Shown one piece after another: positions 30,324-44,200 of a stretch of DNA of 64,000 nucleotides. Below the pieces are notes generated by a model. That model did no database searches, was not told where the DNA came from, and saw only the letters and a program-made list of their open reading frames with translations. The position numbers were made by a program, and so were the translations under genes. The stretch's first letter is position 1. Each line of letters begins with the position of its first letter. Location: positions 79,838,495 to 79,902,494 of the forward strand of contig NC_082597.1 in NCBI RefSeq assembly GCF_030936135.1. Reading direction: 5' to 3'. The DNA is from Gavia stellata (Eukaryota; Chordata; Aves; Gaviiformes; Gaviidae).

Positions 30324-31989
30324 TGCAAAGATAGCAAAACTCAATGATTCAGGAACTCTACAGCCAAACAAAAGTGAGAGAGATCTTAAAAAGTGGTAAA
30401 ATCTTTCCCTTTTAATGCATTACTGACACATGTTTTCATTTAGTTCTAAGACAGTAATTTTAATAAGATTTCCTAGTTTTATATATTTCCCCATTCTCTT
30501 GGTAACTTGCAGACTTTAAGTAGTACATGTGGTTGACAGATTTTTATCGAAGATGCAAGTAACTGGGAGGCTATTCGTGTCACTGTAAAGCTTATCTGAA
30601 GGCAAAAATTACTGCTCCTCTGTCCTCAGCAACGGTTTCCCTCTTAACAGCTAGACTGCCCGAATAAGACATCTTTGTTCAGAGGGTCTTCAGTTCAATT
30701 AACTTACAAACTCTGTATTAAAATTCAGTAGAAACTCTCATAGAGTTTCCTCTTTGGGACAATAAAAAGCACGTAACTTCATAAAAAAGGGCTTGACCAC
30801 CATTAGTAGGGTTGCACATCACCGACAAAGCCAAAACAAGTGTATCAAAAACCAGACCCAGGGAAGCAGTATCCAGGATCACCCACGGCAACCTCAAAGC
30901 ACGAAGAGGAACTACACTTGTCAGCAAGTTGCCCAATGCAATGTGGGCAACAAAACCCATATATGAAGTGTCTTAGGACAGCAGTTCTACCACTGGCCTC
31001 GAGAAAACATAACTGGTCTCTTCCAGTCATGTCATATTTCTGGAAAAACGAAAATTAACGTGTACAAATAGGACAGAAAATATCAATGCTTCTTTAGGTG
31101 TTTCTCCTGTCCTATAGCATTTGCTAAGCAAATGTGCACAGAGAAAATACGTGGCCACAACCACTCGAAAGCCTGGCTCGTTGTGGCACAGCCTTTATAC
31201 ACTTACAGCCATTACTTGCAGCCAAACACCACAGTTTAGTACCTGCTTATTTGTAGGTTGTGACTTCCACAGTTTCACTTGAGCTCTATTTTTGTATAGG
31301 TCACAGAGCAAGTTACTGCAGATCTGCAAAAAGAATTTGATCCATCAATTTTCTAATCCAAACAGTAGCTGCCATTGTACAGATGAAACTTCTCGACTTG
31401 AGAACTTCCGACATGGATTTCAAATAAGCTTTTCATTTTTTGTTTTACCATTTTAAACTTGAAACTAGTATCAGCATTAACAGGCAGCACTTTGAAAACG
31501 AAGTCAAGTCATTCTTACATACACTGACTTGTTTAGAATTGTGATAAATGAGAGGATCAAGAACAACCGTATTCTGCACTGAAAAGAATCTGTGACTTCT
31601 AAAAACTTGAGAGAGTACTTAAAAACTACTGTACTGTTAATTTTCCTCTTAAGTGAACTGTTTGCAAAGAGAAATCCTCTCTACTCTATTTCTAAGGAAA
31701 TGCATTTACAATTATTTGCCCACAGAAGACGTAAGATTCGATTTCCCATCCCATGATTCTGATTTTTCTGCTATGGTTATTCAAATGTCTATGCTTCATC
31801 TAAGAGAGGAGGAGAAGACAAGGCAATTAGTCTCAACAAATGTAACATCTGTTTTGCCAGCCCTCATTAATACAGAAATTCTTTGGATTAACATTCCAAA
31901 GGATTATATTAAAAAGGGAGAAATCACCAAGTATGAGAACACCTGCAATACAGAAAATAAGATGAGGGATGCCAACAGCTCTGATCCCT

Positions 31990-32273
31990 TTAAGATATAA
32001 TACATTTTTTTTCTTCCTCCTTATACTCTATTATATACTCTGGGTAAATCTGATGTTTTTCAAAGACAACAAAAATTGAGGGATTTAACTCATCGTCCAC
32101 ACAGCTGTCATAAAACCGAAGCCCATCAGCAGCCTTTGTCGGGGGACGAACATAGGTTGCATTGCCTTTAATGGAATCTCCAACCAATACACGAGCCACG
32201 AACATGATGTTTGTTTTCACTGCAGACTGACTGTATGCATGGGAATAGGAAGCATCTCTAGCAAAGTAACTTC
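31990..32273 (-). CDS. ZC3HAV1: ZC3HAV1 exon 13: C-terminal half of the PARP domain
   Basis: Residues 589-682 and [18 protein letters not shown] holds triad Y591; [10 protein letters not shown] near the end places Ile669 at the third triad position, as in mono-ADP-ribosylating PARPs. Acceptor TTCTAG. The protein ends in CIIS, like the family's ending in human ZAP (CVIS), a CaaX-like tetrapeptide that can direct farnesylation. Confidence 0.94.
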
Positions 32274-35200
32274 CTAGAAAATGATGTGAAAACAGAGTTA
32301 TAAGGAATATGTATAACGGGACAGAGAAAACTAAGCATCCTCTTGTTTTTCAGGAGGTGTTTCACCCAACTTTCAGGTCTCCTCTTACTCAGTTTACATA
32401 ATACCGTAAAATTTTTTACAAGAGAAAGCATTTCACCACATCATTTCCATTCAGAATTTGCTATTTTAGGAATAATTTTTTAAAAACCAAAACATATAAA
32501 ACCACTACAGGTATGTGTGTTACAATGAGAGGGATAGACAAGAAAACATGAGGACTTTCCACGATCATACTGAGGAATGCACACCCTTCTTGCTCCCTAC
32601 CATGAAGACTAGCAGCCATTTCTCTGGCAAGTTCAAATTAGGACCTTGAGCCTTCAGAAGATCCCACCTATGGCAACTGAGGCTTTTTCAAATCCCTACA
32701 TTAATTCTCTTAACACCTTGTGAAAAGACTTAGCCCCACACAAAGCAAATTCCTGCCCTCTCCAGAGGGAAGGAAGATGATAATACCAATTCCTACCTAT
32801 TTTTTTCACCTTCTATAGTCAGAGACTTCAAAATTTTGATTGCTGCAGTATCAGGGGAGTCTAAGTAGACGTCTACCACACAGAGTCACTTCTACGTACC
32901 TTTTCCATAGTTTGTTCCATTGCTTCCGCAAATTCTCCAGTCAAAGTTGTGAACGCAGATGGCTTCCACGGAGGAGCTCATGGTTCCGTGGAACAAGAAC
33001 CGTTCATTTACTTCCTTCCCTCCATTTTCCCTCTTCATCTGCTCCTTTTGCCTAATGGAAAAATGCAGGGGAGGAGAGCATGAGCCATGGAAGAAAAGGG
33101 AGAAAGGGGTTTAAAAAAGACAAAAAAAGTACATAATGTATGTGTAAATATCAGCTGAATGAAATTTCAGTCTGCTTTCTCCTCTCTCAGCTTCAAGATG
33201 AAACAGACCAGCAGTATGATGAACAATTACAAGATGAGCAATATACTGATACCACTGCCCAGCAATTATAGAGAACTTTACCTTTCTTCAGTGAATTTAA
33301 GTAAGCATCAGCACTACTCCAGTCCTCACTGTACCAACCTTTTGCTGCTCTGTAGGGTCCAACTAGTTCTGCTTTAATGTCTCTTGTCCCTTCGGAGCCC
33401 CAAACCCTGTGCAGAGTGGAGGTTGTACTAAGCGCAGAGCCTCCCTGCTCCAGCACTGGGCGAAAGCTAGAGGCAGCTTCTTCTTCATTCCCCTAGTGAA
33501 CTGAACCTGCCATACGCACGGGGCCAGCTCTCCTGCAAGAGGACAGGCCTGAGACGGGCTTTCTGCCTGGGCTGCAGGCACCTAACATTCCCTCTTGCAC
33601 CTCTCCTGTTGTAACCTTCCACCAGCCTGAGCTCCTGCCCCTCAGTGAGATCAGTGCAACTGAGGAGACAGAGCCAGAAGGAGTGAAACTGAGCCTTCTC
33701 TCACCACTGAAGACCTTACTGATTTAGGCCAGGGTCAGGCTGAGCTATGACCAGTATCAAAAGAGGAATTGCAACAGAAGGCTCAACTATCACTATTTCA
33801 CAGCATCCGGACATCCCACAGGTTTTCAGAAGCTGTTGAAGCGGACAAGACAGTAATACTCTTCAGGAAGCGATCAGCTACAAAACAAATGGAGCTGGGG
33901 AGAGGGGACAACCCTTCCAACTTGTAAACTGCATAAATGAAAAGTTAAGAGCAATGGATTGAAATTTGTTCATTGAGAACTTGGCAATGTTAAACTCTGC
34001 CTGGTTAGCTTAATTAGCTCATTGGAGGAGGATCAAAAGAAAAAGTATGCACTATTACATATTTTGAAGTGTCTTAACTTTTGCTAGGTGACAAGACTTT
34101 ATGAAATGATTAGGTGATAACTTCCTGGGTTCAGTCACTTTGGAGGTGAAAGTACTTACTTGAGCACTATTTTTCTTCTTTGTTACCATTCCATACAGTC
34201 CTTGAATACATCCATTAAGTATCTCTGCTTTTGTTTTAAACTAGACAACTGTTCTATGCAACAGCATAATCTGCTACCAAATTAACCTGAACACAGTCGT
34301 TTATTGTCACTAGCACCAGCTCAAATCTGTTGGTATCTAGCTTGGCATGAGGACCTGGAGTTCAGTATCACTGATGCAGATGATGAAAACCAGAAAGGAG
34401 CTCTGTAACTCAGAGATCATTAAGTTAAAGCACAAGGATTCTTTCTCAGTGAATACTGACTTCATTCAGCAAAGGTACTCAGACTTTTGAAGAAGCCTTG
34501 AATAAATCTGACTCGGGGGGGGGGGGGGACACACCAAACTAAAAAAAGGCCCAAGCACCCTCACCCTTGCCCACTTTTTTAGGAAGTATTTATTTCATAT
34601 ACTCTAACGGATAAACATTTGTTACAGACAACACATGCAACAGGCAGTTACTGTTCAGTCCCTGAGACAGTATGCTATTCCACGTCACTGTGGGTATCCT
34701 CACCCCAATTTTGCGTCATTTGTGTCTTTCTGTCCGTACCCCTCTCCCCATCTTCCAAGGAGTCATCCAAAGGGAACCTCCCCCCAGGAGCACGGCATTC
34801 TCTGGAAGGCCTTAGCCACTTAATTTCAGCCCTGAAACTTGCCCTAAGAAGGAAATACTGGTCATGTTCAAGCATAGGTGGTAACGTCTTTCCTTTCCTA
34901 GGAAGGAGATACAGGACACCAGCTCCTGGAGGCTCCCTCCCCATAAGGATGAGGAAACAAGTACTAACCACTGAAACACTTTCCAGAGGGATGGATTCTG
35001 AATCCTCTGTATTTTAAGGACATTGTAGCTTCTCATAGTCTGACGAAACAGCTGCTTTATTTTGTTGTATTCAGAGGTTGTATTACTGATCTCCACTGCC
35101 TATAAAATATAAACCAAAGCAAAAGAAGACATGAGGCTTCAGTTAGCTTGTAACATGCAGAAGCCTAATTACAGCAGATACACTTTCAGAATGGTCCCCA

Positions 35201-38200
35201 AACTATACTTAGGAAGTTTAATTTAATTGTGTCTATGTGGATAATTAGGACATAAACTTCATATGCACATCCACACTTTTTGTGTTTAAAAATCCACCAA
35301 GAAATGCAATTTTTTGCCAAGGAAAAGTTAAGGCAAAACATAATTAAAACATGATTCAAGCTCTTCTGCTTGCTTATATCATGCTAAAGTTTTACAATTT
35401 TTTCTCCAAAGTACTTCATCTTCTAGAAAGAACACTTCTCTTCTGCAAACTAGACTGAAAATGCATAAAGCTGGCAGACTGATGTCACTGAGTAATACTT
35501 TCCACTTTACCACTGCCTAAGTCAAGTGAGGACTCAAGATGTCTTGAACATCCCATGTATCAAAGTTGTGTTTTAAGCAGGAAAGCTGAGGTCATCCTAG
35601 AAGGTAATACGAAATCAACATCTTAACCTCTCAGGCAAAAGCTTCACATTTTAGAAGGCTGAGTTTAGAGAGGATATTTATTCACAGCTGCATATAAGTA
35701 AAGAAGTGTTTTTCTGGACATCATGTCCAGCTTGTGCATGAAATACTGAAGAAGAGGCCTATCATAGGAAAGTCTTCTAAGGATTAAGAATAAAGTCAGC
35801 TGCACAAGGAAGAATTATTTCTTTGAATTTATTAAAAAGCTTTTACAAGGTTGAATGGAATTTCCCATGTGCTAATACAATAATATTTTGCAAAGCCTCT
35901 TTACAACACAAGACATAAAACAATTTGGATGGGCAAGTATTTATTATCTGCATGCTCTGTGACACTACAGCTCAAGTTGCTCACCATCACCTACAAGATG
36001 AAAATTATGTCACTACATTTCAGTATGACATCTTTTATTTATACATAAACAATTCTTATTTAGACTAAAAGTATGCTTTTGCTATGTTGCATCTTTTACT
36101 GAGGCACCGTAACCTTTCTGGGTAAAACAGAGGGTCAGCTGCGTGGTACAAGGCCTAATCCTTTAAGAAAGGTACTTCAATTATTTTATCATATGATGGC
36201 CTCCAAGCAACAAAGCCAGTTCTCTTTTGCATAAAAACTTTGTGGGATTGTCCTCATTTCCCCAAAGACACTTCCCCTGCCAGTAAAGGGTAACATCACA
36301 CTGCTATTGCAAGTTGATACTTCATAGCAACATAACTTCTTCAGCTCTTTTCCTCTTCAGACCTAAAAAGGAAAATCCTAGAGAGGATAAGCATTTGCTA
36401 ACCCACTATCAAGGAGTGGAGCTCCTGAGGCAGAGAAAGAATCACTGGCCTGACGATAATTTCTGTTAGTGTATGACTGTACAAGAACATTACTCTGAGA
36501 TATCAAACCTTGATCTCTAGTTCACTTAGGTTTTGGAAGCACCATTGTTTGTATTAGTGACAGTGACTCAGCTAGAACTAACGTCTATAAAGCACACAGA
36601 TAGGCTCTTCGCATTGCATCAGCTCCCGTTCCTGTTACGGCACAGCAATCTTTGGCATGCGTGTCAGGATTCAGCAACACAGCAGCTGCACAAAGACATC
36701 CTCTGACATAAAAACACACATTCGTTGCACACGTTTCTCAGTTGTACATTAAAAGATACAATTTAAAACCCAGCATGAAGTTCCAAGACAATATCAATTC
36801 CTTTTTTTGCCTTTAAAAGGTTTACCAACTACTAATTTCACTTTGTCTGTTAACCAAAAGACAGAAGAGATCCACACCAACTTTCCAACTGGCGTTACCA
36901 ATTTCTACTGTGCATTTCATACACTCTACTTTCTATAGAACTATGATTCTCAATGATTTACAGATTAAGACACTGCAACACTCAAAAAATAAGCAATGTT
37001 ACCAAAACAGAGCAGCTCTTTTTAAGCAAAGATGACTTTCTCCCTATTTCAAATAGGTGTTCCTTTTTAAAATGGATCACTTCCAGCGCAGCAAATTTTG
37101 CCAGGATTATTTGTCAATGTCTGAAGAGAAGGGAATTCATCAAGTCGTAATTGTCAGATGTTACGATGGTCACCACATGCATGCAGAATCCCAGCCAGTC
37201 CCAATATTACCTACTGCAAAAAAACAAGCTTAGGGTCCCACAGAAATATTTAAGCTAGCCCAGACTTTTACTTTTAGTGTCAACAGGTACTGTGGGCTTT
37301 GTCACTTCTTAGGCACAGAATTAACTTTTCCTTTCCTATGAAAGGCACTCACTTTACAACTTAAGAGCTGGTGTTCTTAGGTGCCAACTCAGCAAGCAGA
37401 CTGAGCTCTGGGAGACAAGATGGTCCTTCGTTTCATGCATCCCCACAAGTACCATCCCCGTCCAGCGATACCATGGATCTACACATAGCATTCCAAAGCC
37501 TCTCACACTCGCCTCAGTGACTCCAGAAACACCCAAACAAATGGAGTCAATGAAAATTCAGACTGAAGTTTTCAGAGTAAGGGAAGCAGTTAAGTACGTA
37601 CAACTCGGACACCTAAAAAGAACTGGGCTACCTGTCTTCCTAGCATTCTTTTGAAAAATTTAAGTTTGTGTTAATCAGTTAAGCTGCCTATAAGCCACGG
37701 AAAGAGCTGATTAGCTTTATTATTGATTACCTTTATTATTTATTCTTGACCTTTATTATTTATTAAGCTGATTACCTTTATTATTTTGACAGAGCTCAAA
37801 ATACCACAGGCCCAAATCTTCAAAAGGTCTGGCTGCCAGATTCCCACACAAACTCATTATTAGTTCATTCAGCAGGTGCTGGACACCTGACACTTTCACA
37901 GTCTTGAAAAACCAGGCTTTTTTGCTAATCGTGAAAAACGGCTATTTGAAGGGAGCTAACGTGCAGAGCAGTTGATTTAAATTCTACACATTGATTTTTT
38001 CATCAGAACTGTATTTAGATGAATTCGCTATATACGCACATGACCAGATACTGGTATTACATTGAGTAACGCATAATCCAACACAAGAGGGTAGTCAGGG
38101 TAAAGTGAAACATTCAGCACAAAGCAGAGTAACAGAAACCAGCCCATGGAAGCTGAGAGACATGGTATTTCTGGTTCCCATGCCACTGCCAATGTAACTA

Positions 38201-41200
38201 CACTAGGAAAGACAAAATACAAAGAGTGAGAATAGCAATGGAGCTCTCTGCCAACTGAAAGTAGCCAGAAAGAATTCTGGAAATATGGTTATTACTTCTG
38301 TCCTGTCCCTAGCCATCAAGATACCTGTGCCAATACAACTTGGTCAGCATCATACGAGATTCTGCGACACAGTCAACAAGGAAAACCTCCTACACTCCAC
38401 ATTATGTGCTGTTCCTTAATCAGGGTCAAAACCACTATAAAAAAGGACAAGTGTAACACCAAAAAGCCTTTCTTCTAGTATACCGTGGTACTTCCAGTTT
38501 GTGCTGCTCTTCCAGGAGGACTGCTTCTTAATAATATTAGACCTAGTAATTTTAAAAAGACCTGCACATTTTTGGTCTTGGTGGACCAAATAGGAACATA
38601 GACTTTGGGCTGGCAGGGTTTTGGTTTGTTTTATTGAAGAGATCACTACAAATGTTTTTTGATATTATTGGCTGTAACTCTATTTCTGCCATTGCTTGAG
38701 GCCATGGTTTGCGCTCACATCTGTGATGTATGTGACAGTACTGGGTGACTCGAAAGAGTGTATACAGATTTCCTTTCCTCTATCTACAGTCCAAACTTTA
38801 TCCACCACAGCCACAACGGTATTATTATTGGATGGCTTTTTAATGGCCTACACAGAAAGGGTTTGGTCTCAGCCCAGCTTCTAGTGAAGAAATAGACACT
38901 TCATAGAAGCCCCTTGCTTAACTGATCCACTAAGTCACCAAGGTAAGTAATTTTTTCATTTTTAACAGTGAATCTTTTTGTCTTGAATTTACTGAGTTTT
39001 GGTTTTGCATGTAGATAGATGCCTAAAATGCAGATGAAGTTCATGGGAATTTGGCACCTTTTTCAGGAGCTCTTGGGAGATCACCTAGATCTTTAGCACA
39101 CCCACCCAAGAAATCATTCCTGTCCCTTTTTAGCATTGACCCAGTTACAATAGCTTCAGTTAAGTAGCATCCTTTTTTGAATTGTGCCTTTCCATCAGAA
39201 TTACAAGAGCCAAAAGGAAAAAAAAAAGATACCTTGTATCCCAAGTCAGGCAGCGCAGATTGATCCCAGTGGCTAGGACAGGCTTGATTTGGAATAGAAG
39301 AATTCCTCTGGCTGTTTGCAAACAGAAACGAGGTGTTAGTAATTCTAGTACTGATCTGAACATTCAAATTGGCAGCATCCCCTTTGGCCAATTCCTACAT
39401 TTAAAAATAAACAAAATAAACCACAAAGAAACTGGGAAACGGCCTCAGTCTGTGAGCTGGGCTTTGCATGCTGCCATTCAATTGTCACAGTCCTCTTTCA
39501 CTTGCTTCTTTAAGAACTGTGCATCACCAGTCCTGTGGATGTGGTACCTGGAGTAACACATACCCCAGAAACCAGCTGATGCACCAAGCTGGGAGTTTGC
39601 GATACAGCTTCTGTTCAGTCAAATAGGTATGCTTTCTTCTGGCAACAGCTGCGTTCTGTGCACAATTACTGCCAGCCAGTACTGGCAGCCATTTTGCCTT
39701 ATAATTACTTCTGAAATATGAGAAAACGACTTAAAGAGTATCATTTACCCTTTCTTTATCTTCTGCACATCTTCAGAAGACACAAACTTTGGTCGCCTGC
39801 AGACCCTTCTTCGAGTTTTAAAAGAGATGTTTGTCTGGGTCATTTCTTGAGGAGAAAAGAGAAGAAAAAAGTCATGAATAAGTCTACAAGATGCGGTCAC
39901 TAATTAACGACAGTCATTCATTGATGAAAAGTGCATATTCATTGTCAAGTCTATCTGCTGAAGCATAGTTGCACAAAGCCTATGTAAGCTCCTTGTCCTT
40001 CCTGTAACTGTTATTTAACCTGTGCCTATCTTGCTTGCTCCCTTAAGTCATTCATGCTCTTTACATGTTGCTTCAGCACCATAGAAAGGTGCTTGGTTTT
40101 TCATTTTTACCATCCACATCGTTAACTCACTTTACTTAAGGTTTACTATGCCTTTATGTGAGGACTACGAATCTTTTTATTTCTGGTCCAATGCAAGTCT
40201 GGATAGCATCAAGGAATAAAGGGGAAGGTTACTTTTGTAAGGAATTTCCTCTGGGCCATCACTACCTCACTTCCCCTTCCAAAGAGTAAATCTGGCAATG
40301 TTAGTAAAACAAGTCATAGCTTCTAAAAGCTGGGATAGCTTGCAAGTTAGACTTTGTAAAGCACTGCATAGTTGTAAATGAGAACCTTTAAAACGAGAAC
40401 CTTTAAAATGAGTACCTTTAAAATTGAGCTGGTAATGATTCAAGCCGGCCTGGAAAGATATGGTGGCATCTGGATCTGCTAGATACAGATTCTCAATAAC
40501 ATCAGAAGATGGCGACTTCACACCATCCCCTTCTCCCTTTGCGGAGGGGAAAGAAAAAGCAGGGAGGGAAGAGTAATGAGTAAACACAGTCAGGACTAAA
40601 CCCTGGATAACGAGTTTGGGTAGAGGCAAAGAAGAGGCAAAGAGTAGGATGAAGAGGAATCTACCCAGAACTACCGTGGCCTAAAGTGTGATTACCAAAC
40701 ACTCATAATATACACACAAATACATAATTAGTAATGACGGACACACATGTATCCCATTTAAATTTCTGTAACAAGTTGCACTGGTTTGGGCTAGGATAGA
40801 GTCAAACTTCTTCATAGTAGCTAGTATGGGGCTGTGTTTTGGATTTGTGCTGAAAATGGTGTTGATAAAGCAGGGATGTTTTAGTTACTGCTAAGCAGTG
40901 CTTACACAGAGTCAAGGCCTTTTCTGCTTCTCACACCACCCCACCAGCAAGTAGGCTGGGGGTGCACAGGAAATGGGGAGGGGACACAGCTGGGACAGCT
41001 GACCCCAACTGACCAAAGGGATATTCCATACCATATGATGTCATGCTCAGCATATAAAGCTGGGGGAAGAAGGAGGGGACATTCAGAGTTACGGTGCTTC
41101 TCTTCCCAAGCAACCGATATGTGTGATGGAGCCTAGCTTTCCTGGAGATGGCTGAACACCTGCCTGCCGATGGGAAGTAGTGAATGAATTCCTTGTTTTG

Positions 41201-44200
41201 CTGTGCTTGCGTGCGCAGCTTTTGCTTTACCTGTTAAACTGTCTTTATCTCAACCCACGAGTTTTCTCACTTTCACCCTTCTGATTCTCTCCCCCAACCC
41301 ACCGGGGGGACTGAGCAAGCGGCTGTGTGGGGCCTAGTTGCTGGCCGGGTGTGACAGATGCACTCGACTCCTTGACCAAACTCATGTTAGTTTGGTTCAG
41401 GCTCCAAAGGCATTAAAGGCCAAGGCCATGACCAGGCCATGACCTTCTGTAGTTCCAACCTGTTCTCTGAAAACCCACACAGGAACAGGGTGACATGGTG
41501 AGCATTGATGTGTATGAGCTTGGAAACTGCAACATCGATCGTGCGATTAACACATGAATAGCAGGTGGTTCTTCCAAGACTCATTTGTCAAGAAACAAAG
41601 TAAGTTGTGGGTACAAGGAGTCTCATGCATACCTTTTCCATTGCATGTAATTTGACTACGAGCCAACCACTTTATTCCATAAATAAGACAGCCTGAGTGA
41701 GCTTTTTTTGAGCTGTCCGTGCTAAGGAGCAGGCTGCACAGCAGTGATCTCCCCCTGAGCTAGGACACCTCTCAAGATTACTCCTTGAGGCCGAGAGACC
41801 CCTTACCAGCTGCACATCTTTGGTAAGCAACCAATATTGTGCATAACTTTATATTATAGTATACTCAGATTTTGTATTGGTAACTTTGAATTACTATTAT
41901 ATCCTCTGTGCAGTAAGTAATAGAGTGAACCTTGCCATTGGACTTTGTTAAGTCTCACTTTTATTACAACATCCTACTTGAATAAAACTACTTTTGCTGC
42001 TACCTTTGGCGGTGGTTCTTTAAACAGTCTAAAATCTCCCCCGCGACAAACTGGCACAGTCGACAGATTCTAAATCTGCTCCGCGACACCGGGTTAAAAC
42101 CACGATGCAAGTATAATTCTCTAATGTACAAAACAATGTAAAATATGAGGGTATGCTGATGGAGATGCTTTCCATTTAAGCTGCCTACTGAAATCAAGGC
42201 CCACCATTGCCAGAGCCACTATATCCATCATCTTTCCCTGCCTACTTTTCCATGTCCCTGGATCACCTTTCTGTTCTGCCATTTATGCAGCTGTACTGTA
42301 AACCAGATGGGGAAAACTCATCTGCCCTGGGGGAAGGAGAGATTCCTTATTTTTTTTTCCTGCATTTTTCAGATAGATCACTCTTCTCAAAGAGGATTTA
42401 GCCACCCAAGGAAAAAGGTAACATTTGATCTGAGAGAGCAGAGCAATCCTTGCATGTCCAAGGAAGCAGGACAATGCTTAGAAGAGACCAAGACTACTTC
42501 CTGAATAATTTAAAAGGCAACACATTTCAAGGACAGCGTATACATGTTGAATCTTGTAGAAGCCATGGACAACTCCAAAAGGGAATCTGACTACAGAAGC
42601 CAGCATGCATCATCAAAAACAGTCTGATCAACACAAGCTAAAAAAAAAAAAAAAGGAATTTTGCTTTCCTGCATTTGCCAACAAGGTCTTTGTCAGGCAA
42701 GCAGTTATAACAAATCAGCGAGACACAAAGAAAGATTATCATTTGTACTGAACCTCACTGCAAGGAGATAAGGCGTGTTCCCTCCCCTCCAGCCTGTTAC
42801 CATTTTATCACATCTGTTATGAACATCCGTAGCTTTACTTGACACTGTAAAATTCAAGCACAACTATATGCTTAATTAACCTTGCTGAGTAAAAGGGAAC
42901 AGGGGGAAGAGGCTCCACACATTTCTTCAGAAGTGATTCAAAGCACAGGATGTGGACTCACCTGTTCTCCATATTCAATCCACTGGCCTTGGTCATTCTT
43001 CCAATACCAAATCCACTGCGTGGTCAATACAAGTGTGGGGCTTGTGACTGATGATTGTGTAGAGAGGCGTCGAAGCGAAGAAGAAGAGCAGGTCATTGTC
43101 TGAAAATCAATGTTCTTAGCTGCTATGCTGTAAGGACAAATTCAGGTTTATTATAGTTAACAGTATATATTTTATCCTCTAATCCCCAGTTTAAGCTGGT
43201 GCAATTTTCTTTAATGTAATGTGATTGCCTGAGCTTAATTAGGCCTGAAATAAGAGTATTTCCCACAGCATGCATGGCAGCTCTGAAAACAGTTTCCAAT
43301 CTTCAGAAGCGAACTATGGCCTGTGAGACACTGAATGCGATCTCAATCGCTAGCCAGATGTTGCATGCCAACTTTACAGACAGTCTGAGGCTACACGTAT
43401 AATGTGCAAAAGGTATTTCTGCAATAAATAAGCATGGCTACAGCTTTTCTTAGTACAAAAATGGAAGTCAGTAAGTATGTGACTGAGTTTACCAGCAAAC
43501 ACCTGCAGCTTATCAACTTTGTTCTTTTTCTGTGGTTACAGAGGATGCAATCACAGCTGTGAGTTCTGTAAATAGCATTCATCACTGGAACCACATGGGC
43601 TCTTACTTCTGGGAGGCTTGAAAAATTAACTCTCAGGCAGAAGGGCTTTGAAAGCAACCTCCTCTTGGGAATCTTGCTTGCAGTTTGCACCATCCAGCAG
43701 CCTAGTCAAGCTGCAGATCAAAATCATGTGCTGCCGGAAGCAGCATGGGCCAAAATGACTATACTGTTTTATTGAGGCCAAACTTGGGGTCCCCTACAAA
43801 TCCAGGTGGCTTATAGTGGGGCTTTCAGAAAGGAATTAAAGGGAAAATGCGCTCTCTTAAAAAAAAAAAAAAAAGATGGACTGCTTACACAAAGGGCATT
43901 TAATAAAACTCCTCTAGGCACATTATAGATATTATTATATTGTATTATTATAATAGATACTAGCTGCATTAGGAAAGGAATAGCCATAGAGAAGGACCAG
44001 CTCTGAACTGTTGTTAAAAGGCCCAACTTAATTATTATAAATAAATAATGATTCGTTATCTGAAATACTAATATTCTAAGCACTAAACTCCCCCCCCCCT
44101 TTTTACCCTGTATAGAGTTTTAAATGCAAGCTATTGTTGTGTTATTTTTAGAAGACAAAAATGGGGTGATATTTCCATGCAATCGCTTTTACTTTTCTCT

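Larger units (their letters stand above)
24762..31989. other. Convergent 3' intergenic region, no gene recognised
   Basis: This is the tail-to-tail gap between TTC38 and ZC3HAV1. It holds their probable 3' UTRs. The open frames are short and stop-ridden, and none resembles a protein I know. A GC-richer patch at about 27650-27850 has one open plus-strand frame (ALQYYSFLVVLVKKAYRS) but no start, splice sites or recognisable family. GTSE1, the human neighbour after TTC38, was not seen here. Confidence 0.6.
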
